A stretch of 64,000 bases of DNA from Sphingobacterium sp. LZ7M1 (lineage in GTDB: Bacteria; Bacteroidota; Bacteroidia; Sphingobacteriales; Sphingobacteriaceae): the NCBI RefSeq assembly GCF_024296865.1, contig NZ_CP101134.1, positions 3,658,001 to 3,722,000 of the forward strand, given 5' to 3'. Positions 54,843 through 64,000 of this stretch are shown piece by piece. The position numbers were made by a program, and so were the translations under genes. The notes beneath the pieces were generated by a model. It did not search any database. It saw only the letters and a list, made by a program, of their open reading frames with translations, and was not told where the DNA came from. Positions within the stretch are counted from its first letter, which is position 1, and every line of letters begins with the position of its first letter.

Positions 54843-55454
54843 ATGAAAATAATTGCAGTAGGCAGAAATTATATAGACCACGCCAAAGAATTAAACAATC
54901 CTGTCCCAGAAATGCCAGTTATCTTTCTAAAACCTGATACTGCAGTTTTGAAAGACAATAAGGACTTCTACTACCCAGAATTCAGCAAGGATGTGCACTA
55001 TGAAGTGGAACTGGTGCTACGGGTATGTAATGAGGGCAAGCATGTTTCCAAAAAGTTCGCCCATAAATATTATGATGCGATTGGCTTGGGCATTGATTTT
55101 ACGGCAAGGGATCTTCAATCAGAACTGAAGGCTAAGGGATTACCTTGGGAGTTGGCAAAAGCTTTTGACCACTCCGCCGTAGTCGGGGAATTGATTGCAA
55201 AAGAGCAGTTCAATGACCTACAGAACCTGAATTTTTCACTTCGGAAAAACGGAGAAATGGTTCAGGAAGGCAATAGCAAGGACATGATTTTTGATTTCGA
55301 CAGCTTGATCACATTTGTTTCCCAATACATTACCTTAAGAAAAGGAGATTTGATCTACACGGGCACCCCAGCAGGGGTAGGACCGGTACAAATTGGGGAT
55401 AAATTGGAAGGATTTTTGGAGGAGAAAAGCATGTTTACATGCCAAATAAAATAA
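54843..55454 (+). CDS. Fumarylacetoacetate hydrolase-family protein
   Basis: A 203-residue FAH-fold protein. The metal-binding Glu residues lie in HYEVELVLRV (about 51-60), and IGLGIDFTARDLQ, PWELAKAFDHSAVVG and YTGTPAGVGPV are family motifs. Members include acylpyruvate hydrolases and decarboxylases; which reaction is catalysed here cannot be told. It is the first gene of the operon with a peptidase, a peroxiredoxin and glyS, and is 1 base from the next gene. Confidence 0.9.
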   Translation: MKIIAVGRNYIDHAKELNNPVPEMPVIFLKPDTAVLKDNKDFYYPEFSKDVHYEVELVLRVCNEGKHVSKKFAHKYYDAIGLGIDFTARDLQSELKAKGLPWELAKAFDHSAVVGELIAKEQFNDLQNLNFSLRKNGEMVQEGNSKDMIFDFDSLITFVSQYITLRKGDLIYTGTPAGVGPVQIGDKLEGFLEEKSMFTCQIK

Positions 55455-55455
55455 G

Positions 55456-57177
55456 ATGAAGAAAATAACGCTATCCTTATTCGTAGCACTCAGTCTGGCG
55501 GGAACTCTATCCGCTCAAAATAAAGATATTATCAAATCACGGAATTATCCACAGGGCTATTTCCGGAATCCATTGAATATAGCGCCAGATGCTTCTGGTA
55601 CTTTTGGGGAACTCCGTTCGACCCACTTCCATGCGGGTGACGATTACCGGACCCAGCAAAGAATCGGACTTCCATTACATGCCGCAGCCGAAGGTTATGT
55701 TTCCCGTGTAAGGGTACAGATCGGTGGTGGTGGAAACTCGGTTTACATAGATCATCCCAATGGTTATACCTCGGTTTATTTGCACATGGACAGCTTTAAT
55801 GATGTCCTGACCAAAATCATCCGTGCGGAGCAGTACAAGCAGCAACGGTTTGATGTGGATATGGAATTAAAACCCAGTCAGGTGAAGTTGAGCAAAGGGC
55901 AATTTATTGGAAATGCAGGGAATACGGGTGGTTCAGCAGGACCGCATCTCCATTTCGAAATCAGGGATACTAAGTCCCAGCATCCTTTGAACCCGCAGCT
56001 CTTTGGCCTGCATTTTACCGATAGGTTTGCCCCAACCATTAACGGCATTATGGTCTATGACCTTCTGGATCCACTGTTTAACGAAAATACTGGCCGGAGG
56101 TATCAACAATTAAAGGCGCTAGGGTCGGGACGCTATGCGCTGGCTTCTGGAGCACCGATTTCAGTAAACGGTAAATTTGGCCTTGGAATAAATACGATTG
56201 ACAGGCATCGCGCTGGAGGTTTCCAAAACGGTGTGTATTCCATCGAACTGTTCCTTGATGGTAAAGCGATCTCCACCGTGCTGTTCGAGGAACTCGATTT
56301 CAATACTTCCAGTGCCATCCATTCTTACATAGACTTTCCGCATTTTAAGAAAACAAAGGCTAAGGTTCAGAAGAGTTTTAAAGACCCAGGCAATCCTATA
56401 CAGATCTTCAAGTTCTTAGACAAGGATGGTACGATTGAATTGAAGGATGATGCGGTCCATGATGTGAAATATGTAGTCAAGGACGTTCATGGCAATTGTA
56501 GCGAACTGGATTTTAAAGTCAAGAACAATGCAAGCTATACCGCAAAGCGAAACCCTGCAAAAGGAGAACTGTTTGCCTACAGCAAAGACAACAAGTTTGA
56601 AGCAGACCAAGTGAAATTGGACATTCCAAAAGGAGCCCTTTATACTGATCTGGATTTTGTGTATTCCACGAGTGCTCCAAGGCCCAACAGTTATTCGGCA
56701 GTACATCATGTGCAGAACAACCTAACGCCCCTATTTTCCACTTACAAGTTAAGTGTGAAACCAACCAGCCTTCCAAAACACCTGGAGAGCAAAGCCTTAT
56801 TGGCATCTGTAGAAGGAGGTTCAGTAGGTGGGAAATTTGAAAATGGCTGGGTAACAGTGAACACCAAGATATTTGGTTCATTTTATGTGACGGTAGATAC
56901 GATTGCACCGACCATTGTTCCACGCAATTTCAGTAATGGCAAGAACGTCAGTGGACAATCAAAAATTGACTTCACGATTGCCGATAATTACTCGGGGATT
57001 CAATCTTTCAATGCATATATTGATGACAAATGGTTACTGATGGAGTATGATTCCAAGAACAGGCATGTTTGGCATCGATTTGACCCCGCATTGAGCAAGG
57101 GACAACATAAATTCAAATTCGTAGTGAAGGACTGGAAGGATAACGAGAAGGTCTACGAAGCTACATTTACTAGATAG
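55456..57177 (+). CDS. M23-family peptidase (LytM-like), secreted
   Basis: A 573-residue exported protein; residues 1-20 are a signal peptide ending LSAQ. The LytM domain (about 38-185) has a full zinc site: His59 and Asp63 in FHAGDD and the HLH pair His164/His166 in GPHLHFEIRD. C-terminal of it is a long beta-rich tail, so only a third of the protein is the catalytic domain. It likely cuts peptidoglycan peptides in the periplasm. It begins 1 base after the FAH gene. Confidence 0.9.
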   Translation: MKKITLSLFVALSLAGTLSAQNKDIIKSRNYPQGYFRNPLNIAPDASGTFGELRSTHFHAGDDYRTQQRIGLPLHAAAEGYVSRVRVQIGGGGNSVYIDHPNGYTSVYLHMDSFNDVLTKIIRAEQYKQQRFDVDMELKPSQVKLSKGQFIGNAGNTGGSAGPHLHFEIRDTKSQHPLNPQLFGLHFTDRFAPTINGIMVYDLLDPLFNENTGRRYQQLKALGSGRYALASGAPISVNGKFGLGINTIDRHRAGGFQNGVYSIELFLDGKAISTVLFEELDFNTSSAIHSYIDFPHFKKTKAKVQKSFKDPGNPIQIFKFLDKDGTIELKDDAVHDVKYVVKDVHGNCSELDFKVKNNASYTAKRNPAKGELFAYSKDNKFEADQVKLDIPKGALYTDLDFVYSTSAPRPNSYSAVHHVQNNLTPLFSTYKLSVKPTSLPKHLESKALLASVEGGSVGGKFENGWVTVNTKIFGSFYVTVDTIAPTIVPRNFSNGKNVSGQSKIDFTIADNYSGIQSFNAYIDDKWLLMEYDSKNRHVWHRFDPALSKGQHKFKFVVKDWKDNEKVYEATFTR

Positions 57178-57188
57178 AAAGGACAATT

Positions 57189-57653
57189 ATGGCAGAGTTG
57201 AAAGTTGGAGACAAAGCTCCACAGTTTACATCAAAGAACCAGAATGGGGAGGAGATTAAGCTATCGGATTTCAAGGGAAAAAAGGTAATCTTATATTTCT
57301 ATCCCAAAGATAATACACCAGGTTGTACCACGGAGGCCTGTAATTTCAGGGATAACTACCAGAGTTTATTGAAAGATGGTTTCGAGGTAATTGGCGTAAG
57401 TATCGATAGCGAGCAATCGCATCAGAAGTTCATTTCTAAATTCGAACTTCCATTTAATCTGGTCTCCGATGAGGACAAAAAGATCGTTGAAGATTATGGC
57501 GTTTGGGTAGAGAAGAACATGTACGGCAAGAAATACATGGGAACCGCAAGAACCACTTTTATCATTGACGAGAAAGGTATTATTCAGCAAATTATCAAAA
57601 AAGTTGACAATAAAAATGCGAGTCAACAAATAAGAGATTTATTGGCACAATAA
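57189..57653 (+). CDS. bcp: Thioredoxin-dependent thiol peroxidase (Bcp-type peroxiredoxin)
   Basis: A 154-residue peroxiredoxin of the Bcp/PrxQ type. The peroxidatic Cys46 and resolving Cys51 are in PGCTTEACNF, exactly the five-residue spacing of this group. It detoxifies hydroperoxides with thioredoxin. The gene begins 11 bases after the M23 gene, inside the same operon. Confidence 0.95.
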   Translation: MAELKVGDKAPQFTSKNQNGEEIKLSDFKGKKVILYFYPKDNTPGCTTEACNFRDNYQSLLKDGFEVIGVSIDSEQSHQKFISKFELPFNLVSDEDKKIVEDYGVWVEKNMYGKKYMGTARTTFIIDEKGIIQQIIKKVDNKNASQQIRDLLAQ

Positions 57654-57682
57654 ATCAAACGAATACATTATATTTGCCCCTT

Positions 57683-59152
57683 ATGAGCAAGCAAACAGAC
57701 GATTTTTTCAAGAATATCATTTCGCATGCGAAGGAATATGGATTTGTTTTTCCTTCGAGTGAGATCTATGACGGTCTAAGTGCCGTATATGATTATGGTC
57801 AATTGGGTTCTGAACTAAAGAACAACCTAAAGACTTATTGGTGGAAATCCATGGTTCAATTGAATGAGAACATTGTGGGCATTGATGCTGCAATTTTCAT
57901 GCATCCTACAACCTGGAAAGCATCCGGACACGTGGATGGGTTCAATGACCCGATGATTGACAATAAGGACTCGAAAAAGCGTTACCGTGCGGATCAATTG
58001 ATCGAAGATAAGATCGACCGTTATGAAAAGGACGGAAAGAATGAAAAAGCCGCCCAACTTCAGAAAGATTTAGATGATGCGTTGAATGCGGACGACTTGG
58101 TTCGTTTGAAAACCATCATTGAAGAGCACAATATTGTTTGCCCTATCTCAGGAACAAAAAATTGGACGGATGTACGTCAGTTCAATTTAATGTTTGCCAC
58201 GCAGATGGGTGCTATGGCTGATGGTGCGGAACAAGTTTATCTTCGCCCTGAAACAGCACAAGGTATTTTTGTGAACTTCCTGAATGTTCAAAAAACAGGT
58301 AGGATGAAAATCCCTTTTGGTATTGCCCAAATTGGTAAAGCATTCCGTAATGAGGTAATTGCCCGTCAATTCATCATGCGCATGCGTGAATTTGAACAGA
58401 TGGAAATGCAATTCTTTGTACGCCCTGGAACAGATTCAGAATGGTATGCTAAGTGGAAAGAAAACCGTTTAAAATGGCATTTGGCATTGGGAGCTGATGA
58501 AACAAAATATCGCTACCATGACCACGTGAAATTAGCGCATTATGCTAAAGCAGCAGTAGATATTGAATACCAATTTCCTTTTGGATTTAAAGAGGTTGAA
58601 GGTATCCACTCCAGATCTGATTTCGACTTAAAACAACATCAAGAGTTTTCAGGTAAGAAGATGCAATATTTCGACCCTGAAATCAACCAAAGTTATATTC
58701 CATTCGTAATTGAGACTTCAATCGGTTTGGACCGCTTATTCCTGACAGTATTGGCCAATAGCCTGGTTCAGGAAGACCTTTCAACTGAAGACAAACAAGA
58801 TTCACGTGTGGTATTGAAATTCCACCCAGCGATCGCTCCAGTTAAAGCAGCTATCCTTCCTTTGACCAAGAAAGATGGCTTGCCAGAAAAGGCGAGAGAG
58901 ATTATGTCTAAGTTGAAATTGGACTATAACATCCAATACGACGAGAAAGATTCCATTGGAAAACGTTATCGCCGTCAGGATGCCATCGGTACACCTTTCT
59001 GTATTACGGTAGATCACCAGACCTTGGAAGACAATATGGTTACAATCCGTCATCGCGACAGCATGCAACAAGAGCGTGTGAACATTGATGAACTAGAAAA
59101 CATCATTGGCAACCTTGTGAGCATGAGCAACCTTTTGAAAAAATTGATCTAA
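57683..59152 (+). CDS. glyS: Glycyl-tRNA synthetase (alpha2 type)
   Basis: A 489-residue class II synthetase. Class II motif 2 is within IGKAFRNEVIARQFIMRMREF and motif 3 at IGLDRLFLTV; the GlyRS-specific GAEQVYLRPETAQGIFVNF is present. It is the single-chain eukaryote/archaea-like type, common in Bacteroidota. The start is ATG 57683 (MSKQTDDF); a TTG 9 bases upstream is in frame but less likely. A terminator follows. Confidence 0.96.
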   Translation: MSKQTDDFFKNIISHAKEYGFVFPSSEIYDGLSAVYDYGQLGSELKNNLKTYWWKSMVQLNENIVGIDAAIFMHPTTWKASGHVDGFNDPMIDNKDSKKRYRADQLIEDKIDRYEKDGKNEKAAQLQKDLDDALNADDLVRLKTIIEEHNIVCPISGTKNWTDVRQFNLMFATQMGAMADGAEQVYLRPETAQGIFVNFLNVQKTGRMKIPFGIAQIGKAFRNEVIARQFIMRMREFEQMEMQFFVRPGTDSEWYAKWKENRLKWHLALGADETKYRYHDHVKLAHYAKAAVDIEYQFPFGFKEVEGIHSRSDFDLKQHQEFSGKKMQYFDPEINQSYIPFVIETSIGLDRLFLTVLANSLVQEDLSTEDKQDSRVVLKFHPAIAPVKAAILPLTKKDGLPEKAREIMSKLKLDYNIQYDEKDSIGKRYRRQDAIGTPFCITVDHQTLEDNMVTIRHRDSMQQERVNIDELENIIGNLVSMSNLLKKLI

Positions 59153-59175
59153 GCATCAAAAGAAATAATAAAATT

Positions 59176-59208
59176 AAACCTGCTTCGGGAATGAAGCAGG
59201 TTTTTTTT
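59176..59208 (+). terminator. Rho-independent terminator after glyS
   Basis: AAACCTGCTTC (59176-59186) and GAAGCAGGTTT (59193-59203) form an 11-base stem around a 6-base loop and run into more than six T. It also lies downstream of the convergent AraC-type gene. Confidence 0.9.
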
Positions 59209-59236
59209 ATATAGAGAGGTGGTTAGTTCAAACCAT

Positions 59237-60340
59237 TCAAGAGGAGGTCACCCTTGTTTGATCAATAGTATAGTTTTTTCTTTCCAGATACTTCCAAACT
59301 GAACAGCCGTTTACCCGATGGAATACCCTATGAAATTCATAATCGCTTTTAAAACCCGATTCAAACAGTAATTTATTGATCACCGCCGAATCATGATCTG
59401 CATGCCCTAATTTATCCATGAAATAGGAAATGCGTTTAGAATTGAGATAATACTCAAAATTACCCCGCAAATAAACTTTAGTGATTTCCTTTAATTCACG
59501 ATCAGACAATGGCAAAAATTTAGCGATGTCGCCTAGCTTAAATTCAGGATTCTTAAAGAGCTTTTCCTGGTCCATTAATTGGTCAATGGCTGTCACATAA
59601 AAGATCAGATCTACGTCCTTCTTAAATGAGTCTTCCAACCTTGGATTTTTTTGCAATCCATAAAACCGAAACATATAGGCGAAAAATAATTGCACCGTTT
59701 TAAAATACCGATAATAAAGGATAGAAAAGAGAACCAAAAAAGTATAGAGACCATCAGGGAACTTGAGGAACAAACCGTTTTCAAAAATAATCCCATTGAA
59801 AACAATGACTGTAAGCACAAGCAACTTTGACAGTATGAGAGAACAAGCTAATTGTCCATCAATGGAACACGAGAGCTTAGCCAAGTTTTTCCTAAAGGGC
59901 CAAAGTATATAGATATCATACACTAGCGTAACGGCGAACAAAATTGTCCTTGACCGTTGATTAAAAAAATCCAGGTAATCGTAGATCATCCCTTCTTTTA
60001 TCTGATCTGAAAAGATATTGTAGAGGAAGAAGAAGACATAAAAAAGTAAAAAAGGGAAAAAGGCCAATAGCATGAGGTATCCCGAGGTCCTAATTTCCAA
60101 GACGATATTACGGAGATATAACGAAGATAGGGAAACCAAACATAGGCTACTTGTTGCGGTAAATAGCAAGTCAATATGAGGATCAATCATGGATACCAAA
60201 TATTTAACTAATAGAACAACAATGGAAGAAAACATTAGGATTCGGATAATCTCCCCTCTTTCATCCCTAATAGTTTTTACCTTTAGATAGAGGATTATGA
60301 TTAGTACCTGAATAATAGTTAGCGCTAGCAAATAAGCCAT
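59237..60340 (-). CDS. Membrane-anchored AraC-type transcriptional regulator
   Basis: A 367-residue protein; the start is ATG 60340, as the upstream extension needs a TTG. The N-terminal about 230 residues have seven or so hydrophobic spans (AYLLALTIIQVLIIILYL at the start). The C-terminal 110 residues resemble an AraC helix-turn-helix domain: FKLGDIAKFLPLSDRELKEITK and LLFESGFKSDYEFHRVFHRVNG. It therefore seems to sense a signal in the membrane and bind DNA directly. It neighbours the unknown lipoprotein gene at 60426, which it may regulate. Confidence 0.82.
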   Translation of the reverse strand: MAYLLALTIIQVLIIILYLKVKTIRDERGEIIRILMFSSIVVLLVKYLVSMIDPHIDLLFTATSSLCLVSLSSLYLRNIVLEIRTSGYLMLLAFFPFLLFYVFFFLYNIFSDQIKEGMIYDYLDFFNQRSRTILFAVTLVYDIYILWPFRKNLAKLSCSIDGQLACSLILSKLLVLTVIVFNGIIFENGLFLKFPDGLYTFLVLFSILYYRYFKTVQLFFAYMFRFYGLQKNPRLEDSFKKDVDLIFYVTAIDQLMDQEKLFKNPEFKLGDIAKFLPLSDRELKEITKVYLRGNFEYYLNSKRISYFMDKLGHADHDSAVINKLLFESGFKSDYEFHRVFHRVNGCSVWKYLERKNYTIDQTRVTSS

Positions 60341-60425
60341 ATAACAATAATAACACACTATTATTAACAAATTAAAAAGGTCTCGTTAAGTTTAATTTTT
60401 TAATCAGTACGATGATTTCGAAATT

Positions 60426-61910
60426 TTACTTAAAAACAACCACTTTGTTCGCATCCCAAGTTTCATCAATTATCACCTCAAAAAAGCCTGTAGAGAAACC
60501 TGATGGGTACAAGGGCCCTTTGAAAATCAACTTCACATTGTTTTTGATATTCGATTTCAGCCTAAATTTTCGGATGACTTTACTTTTGTCCCAGACCTCA
60601 ATTTCATATTGAACGGGAAGCTCCTTATCAGATAGTCCTAAAAAATGACTAAATGAAATTTCTTTATTAAGGTTAAAATCTTGCTCAAATTCCAATGGTT
60701 TTGTAGGTTCCTCTAGAATTTTGGTATCTACTTTTAGATTAAAAGGTTTCCAAAAATAAGGAGCAGTAATTGGCCTGACGGTGACCTTTTTAATTTCCTT
60801 TAGGTCTCGAATATCAGTAAAGTTCAAGGTTACCAAACTGTAAAGGCGCTTAAGCTTGACCAGTTTCTCTACATTTTCCTTTAAGTCGAAGGAATCGATT
60901 GCGGCGAATGAACGGCCAAATTTATCTTCGAAGGTATGGCCAATAAAAATCTGGTCCTTATTTTTGATATCCGTAGGCATCAGTAATTTCTTTGGCGAAT
61001 CATGGAACAAGATGAGGTTATAATAGCTTCCATAAGGAAGTTCCACTAATTGCTCCTTATTATTCTGGGAAAGGTCGAAACTTCCATTTTTCACAAGTTC
61101 ACCTGTTTTCTTTTTAAAGATAAAATAGGGCAAGTCTGACAAATTGGGTTTACTGCGATCTTTTGCCCTACCATAAAATTTAATATTATCTATATAATGT
61201 GTATGGTTATTTGGCTCCTCAACATAGGGACTGTTGATTTTTGGGTCTTTCATCCAGATATTAACAATGGTTTTATCATTTCCTTTTAATTCTTTTGGAA
61301 TCGGAATGTTATAGGTCTGCAATGGTTTAGAGGCATTGGAATTAGGAACAATTTGAAATATTGTATCTAACTTTCTAATTGCAAAATTCTTTGGATCATA
61401 AAAATCTACGTAGAAGTATTTTTGCTTTTCATCTGTTGATAACAAATCAAATTCAAGTCTATCGAGTTCATGAATTTTCGTCAGATCTATTTTGAAAGAA
61501 AACCTCGATAATCCTTTCACAGTATAGACAAAATTATCTTTATAAGCAGGCTTTGAAGGATCATTTACAAATTGAACGCTATTTTCTAGACCTGATATAA
61601 CTTCTATTTTAAATACCTGATCATAATCATAGGTAGGTTCTAAAGATTTTTTATTCATATCGAAGTAACCCAGTACTTCAAATTGATCAGGATGAAGGTT
61701 TAATGTGGCATCATTTTGAACAGATTTGGTTGAGGGAGCGGAATGGTAGGATTGGATCTCAGACTGGAAATTTGAAAAATTGAAAGAAACTTGATGTAGG
61801 CCGTTATCAGGCTGTGGGGCTTCATGATCTTTCCTTTTACAGGAGAAACAAAGCAATGTTGGGATTAGGAAGGCCAAAAGGAAACGGAGGGATCGGCATA
61901 ATAAACTCAT
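60426..61910 (-). CDS. Lipoprotein of unknown function
   Basis: A 494-residue lipoprotein I do not recognise. The N-terminus has a signal and lipobox LLCFSC with Cys near residue 24, followed by a basic KRKDH, so surface export is not obvious. The body is beta-rich, with no clear catalytic motif; segments such as NIPIPKELKGNDKTIVNIWM and KFYGRAKDRSKPNLSDL recall sandwich or fimbrillin-type domains. It lies 86 bases upstream of the AraC-type gene in the direction of transcription and may share a transcript with it. Confidence 0.7.
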   Translation of the reverse strand: MSLLCRSLRFLLAFLIPTLLCFSCKRKDHEAPQPDNGLHQVSFNFSNFQSEIQSYHSAPSTKSVQNDATLNLHPDQFEVLGYFDMNKKSLEPTYDYDQVFKIEVISGLENSVQFVNDPSKPAYKDNFVYTVKGLSRFSFKIDLTKIHELDRLEFDLLSTDEKQKYFYVDFYDPKNFAIRKLDTIFQIVPNSNASKPLQTYNIPIPKELKGNDKTIVNIWMKDPKINSPYVEEPNNHTHYIDNIKFYGRAKDRSKPNLSDLPYFIFKKKTGELVKNGSFDLSQNNKEQLVELPYGSYYNLILFHDSPKKLLMPTDIKNKDQIFIGHTFEDKFGRSFAAIDSFDLKENVEKLVKLKRLYSLVTLNFTDIRDLKEIKKVTVRPITAPYFWKPFNLKVDTKILEEPTKPLEFEQDFNLNKEISFSHFLGLSDKELPVQYEIEVWDKSKVIRKFRLKSNIKNNVKLIFKGPLYPSGFSTGFFEVIIDETWDANKVVVFK

Positions 61911-61972
61911 AATAATTAAAATTTAAAGTAAACTAAAATATTTTATGTTTAAATTAAATGATAGAGTTTAAC

Positions 61973-62014
61973 AAAAAAGAAAAAAGAGATAATTAAAATA
62001 TTAATTATCTCTTT
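61973..62014 (-). terminator. Rho-independent terminator of the GH95 gene
   Basis: AAAGAGATAATTAA (61983-61996) and TTAATTATCTCTTT (62001-62014) form a perfect 14-base stem with a 4-base loop; on the minus strand it runs into a T-rich tract. It separates the fucosidase gene from the lipoprotein gene. Confidence 0.82.
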
Positions 62015-62074
62015 AATCATCTATAAGATAGAATGATATCTAACCTTTACATCAAAAAAACTTAATTAAATGCT

Positions 62075-64000
62075 TTAAGAAACGGTGTAGCTTATTTTTT
62101 CTCCATTTTTGATAACAGGTACTTTTTCACCCTTTTTACCTTTAATTTGAAGATTTGTAACTTTTCCGTCTTTCCATTCAAAATCAACAGTGTAATTCCC
62201 TCTTGCTTTTAAACCAGAAACTTTACCATCTTTCCATGCGGATGGCAAAGCAGGCAATAAATGGATATAACCATCATGGCTTTGAATCAGCATTTCAGCG
62301 ATACCTGCTGATCCGCCAAAGTTTCCATCAATTTGGAAGGGAGGATGGGCACAAAAGAGATTTGGATAGGTGCCTGCTCCTGCACCTTCATAGGTTGTTC
62401 CACTACCGTAGGCAGGCTGCAACAACTGTCTCAAGATTTCTAGTGAATGGTCACCATCATGCAATCTTGCCCAGAATAAGATCTTCCAAGCTCTGGACCA
62501 ACCGGTTCCTTCATCGCCACGGACCGCCAAGGTCTTCTTCGCAGCTTCAGCCCAATCTGGACTGCTCACAGGCGATATGAAATTTGCTGGATACAGACCA
62601 TAGAGATGAGAAACATGTCGATGCTTGGGTTCAACCTCTTCATAATCTTCCAGCCATTCCATCACACGACCTGATTTGCTTACTACCACTGCCGGAGGTA
62701 ACTGTTTTATGTCGATCTGCAACTGCTTCGCGAAATCGTCATTTAAGCCAAGGATCTCATTACTTTTTATGACCGATTCATATAATTCGCGGACGATCTG
62801 GTTATCGATGGTAGGTCCCATGACCACAGCAGCACGCTTACCATTGGCCAACTTGAAACCATTTTCTGGAGAAACCGAAGGAGAGGTAACTAACCAGCCT
62901 GTCTTAGGGTCTTTTACCATGGTGGCTTTATAAAAAACCGCAGCTTCTTTTAAAACTGGATATATTTCCTTTAGGTATGCTTCATCCTTTGTGAATTGGT
63001 AGTGCTCCCAAAGGTGATTACACAACCATCCTGAAGCCGTACTGGCTCCCCAAGAAGCGTGTTCACCTGGGGCAGTGTACCCCCATGGGTTCGTCATCAT
63101 GTAGACAACCCATCCAGGAGCATTATAATAAGCCTTTGCAGTTTTTGTCCCTTCTTTCGCAATATTTTTGATCATCTCGATAAAAGGTTTATGGTATTCA
63201 GAAAGGTTGTTCACTTCTACTCCCCAATGGTTCATCTGAGCGTTGATGTTCAAATGGTAATCGCCGTTCCAAGGAGTCTGGATCTGATGTGCCCAAAGAC
63301 CTTGAAGGTTTGGTGGCAATGCTTTCGGGGTATGGGGCGATGCGCTCGCTAAGGTTAAATACCTTCCGAACTGATAATATAAAGATGCCAGTCCATTATC
63401 TTGGCTTGGATCTTTAAAGAAAGCCTGCAAACGGTCTTTTGTCGGAACATCTGCCTTCGGGGATACATCGGCAAGCTGTAAGGACACGCGATCGAACAGA
63501 GGCTTGTATTTTGCAGCATGTGCTTTCCACAGTTTAGCATAATTGCTTTTCTCCACCTTCAATATTTCCTTAGATACATAATCCTTAGGATCATGTCCGT
63601 AATAACTGGTAGAGCCTGTAAACAACACTAGGGCCTCATCAGCACCCTTGATAATGATCTGATTGTCGTGGTTCTGAAGAGTCCCCCCTTTTGTCAGAAC
63701 CTTGAACTTGGCGGCAAACTGGATTCCACGGCCTCCCTTTCCATCCGGAAGGCTGCCGGTTACCGTAATTTCATTCCCGTTTATCTTGTAATCTTCCACA
63801 TTTTGGTCCCTATAGAAATGCATGGCAAATGCTATTGATTTCTTTTTATCTGCAGACAAACGGACAACGCCTACATTCTTGTCAAAAGATGTAAAGTACT
63901 CCCTTAGATAATGTGTCCCATTATTGCTGAAACTGGTAACCGCTTTCGCATCGGCGATATCCAGCCAGCGTTTGTAATCGGTAGTTTCGCCTTGATGAAA
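62075..64000 (-). CDS. GH95-family alpha-L-fucosidase, partial (5' end beyond window)
   Basis: The visible 641 residues are the C-terminal part of a GH95 enzyme; about 150-170 N-terminal residues, including any signal peptide, lie beyond 64000. Catalytic features are intact: NINAQMNHW (Asn pair), [11 protein letters not shown] (Glu) and FQIDGNFGG (Asp). The upstream visible part, [12 protein letters not shown] and [12 protein letters not shown], is the N-terminal GH95 domain. It would remove terminal alpha-1,2-fucose (or related galactose) from glycans. Confidence 0.93.
   Translation of the reverse strand, partial: FHQGETTDYKRWLDIADAKAVTSFSNNGTHYLREYFTSFDKNVGVVRLSADKKKSIAFAMHFYRDQNVEDYKINGNEITVTGSLPDGKGGRGIQFAAKFKVLTKGGTLQNHDNQIIIKGADEALVLFTGSTSYYGHDPKDYVSKEILKVEKSNYAKLWKAHAAKYKPLFDRVSLQLADVSPKADVPTKDRLQAFFKDPSQDNGLASLYYQFGRYLTLASASPHTPKALPPNLQGLWAHQIQTPWNGDYHLNINAQMNHWGVEVNNLSEYHKPFIEMIKNIAKEGTKTAKAYYNAPGWVVYMMTNPWGYTAPGEHASWGASTASGWLCNHLWEHYQFTKDEAYLKEIYPVLKEAAVFYKATMVKDPKTGWLVTSPSVSPENGFKLANGKRAAVVMGPTIDNQIVRELYESVIKSNEILGLNDDFAKQLQIDIKQLPPAVVVSKSGRVMEWLEDYEEVEPKHRHVSHLYGLYPANFISPVSSPDWAEAAKKTLAVRGDEGTGWSRAWKILFWARLHDGDHSLEILRQLLQPAYGSGTTYEGAGAGTYPNLFCAHPPFQIDGNFGGSAGIAEMLIQSHDGYIHLLPALPSAWKDGKVSGLKARGNYTVDFEWKDGKVTNLQIKGKKGEKVPVIKNGEKISYTVS

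Noticed and set aside
62203..63352. Several plus-strand frames of 60-125 codons opposite the GH95 gene
   Set aside because: They are antisense shadows of the fucosidase, with no domain or start signals.

Overview
The window is chromosomal DNA from a Bacteroidota bacterium, most likely a Sphingobacterium-type member of the Sphingobacteriaceae. Grounds: a SusC/SusD pair, several lipoproteins with Bacteroidota-type lipoboxes, promoters of the TTTG / TAnnTTTG form, an 82-residue ATP synthase epsilon subunit, DUF2911 and DUF4374 proteins, and weak Shine-Dalgarno sites. No rRNA, tRNA, CRISPR array, insertion sequence or phage gene was seen, and gene density is high. The genus is an inference from overall gene content; no database was searched.

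Layout. 1-2170 (-): a ketone-body type operon, CoA-transferase subunit A, thiolase, then subunit B (cut by the window edge). 2628-5509 (+): a coiled-coil membrane protein, a two-gene ABC exporter and a possible small membrane protein. 5806-9223 (-): two M14 zinc carboxypeptidase-like exoproteins, the downstream one lacking key active-site residues. 9567-20147: an iron-siderophore locus. On the minus strand are a Fes-like esterase, a YncE-like beta-propeller, two FecCD permeases, an ATPase, a binding lipoprotein and a siderophore-interacting reductase. Divergent on the plus strand are a TonB-dependent receptor and a DUF4374 surface lipoprotein (XusA/XusB-like). 20343-22202 (+): atpD-atpC.

22572-37206 (+): a nearly continuous branched-chain amino acid operon, ilvE-ilvD-ilvB-ilvN-(VOC)-(DinB)-ilvC-leuC-leuD-(double ABC ATPase)-leuB-leuA-ilvA, with three passenger genes and several internal hairpins. 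37671-40781: a DUF2911 protein and an S9 peptidase, convergent. 41252-45068 (+): class Ib ribonucleotide reductase, nrdH-like-nrdI-nrdE-nrdF. 45322-54479 (-): a mannan-type utilisation locus (HAD phosphatase, gluconate-dehydrogenase-type gamma subunit, GMC oxidoreductase, GH76 mannanase, SusC, SusD). 54843-59152 (+): FAH-family protein, M23 peptidase, peroxiredoxin Bcp and glycyl-tRNA synthetase. 59237-64000 (-): a membrane-anchored AraC-type regulator, an unknown lipoprotein and a GH95 alpha-L-fucosidase cut by the window edge.

Two things stand out. The first is the siderophore locus, which in one divergent block appears to encode every step from surface capture to iron release. The second is a family of intergenic arrays of degenerate 7-base repeats (AGACATA-type units facing TCTTATG-type units) at five sites: 3218, 21850, 25151, 38235 and 45125. 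There is also a separate dispersed palindromic element present twice (5029 and 54621). I know of no described function for these repeat families.
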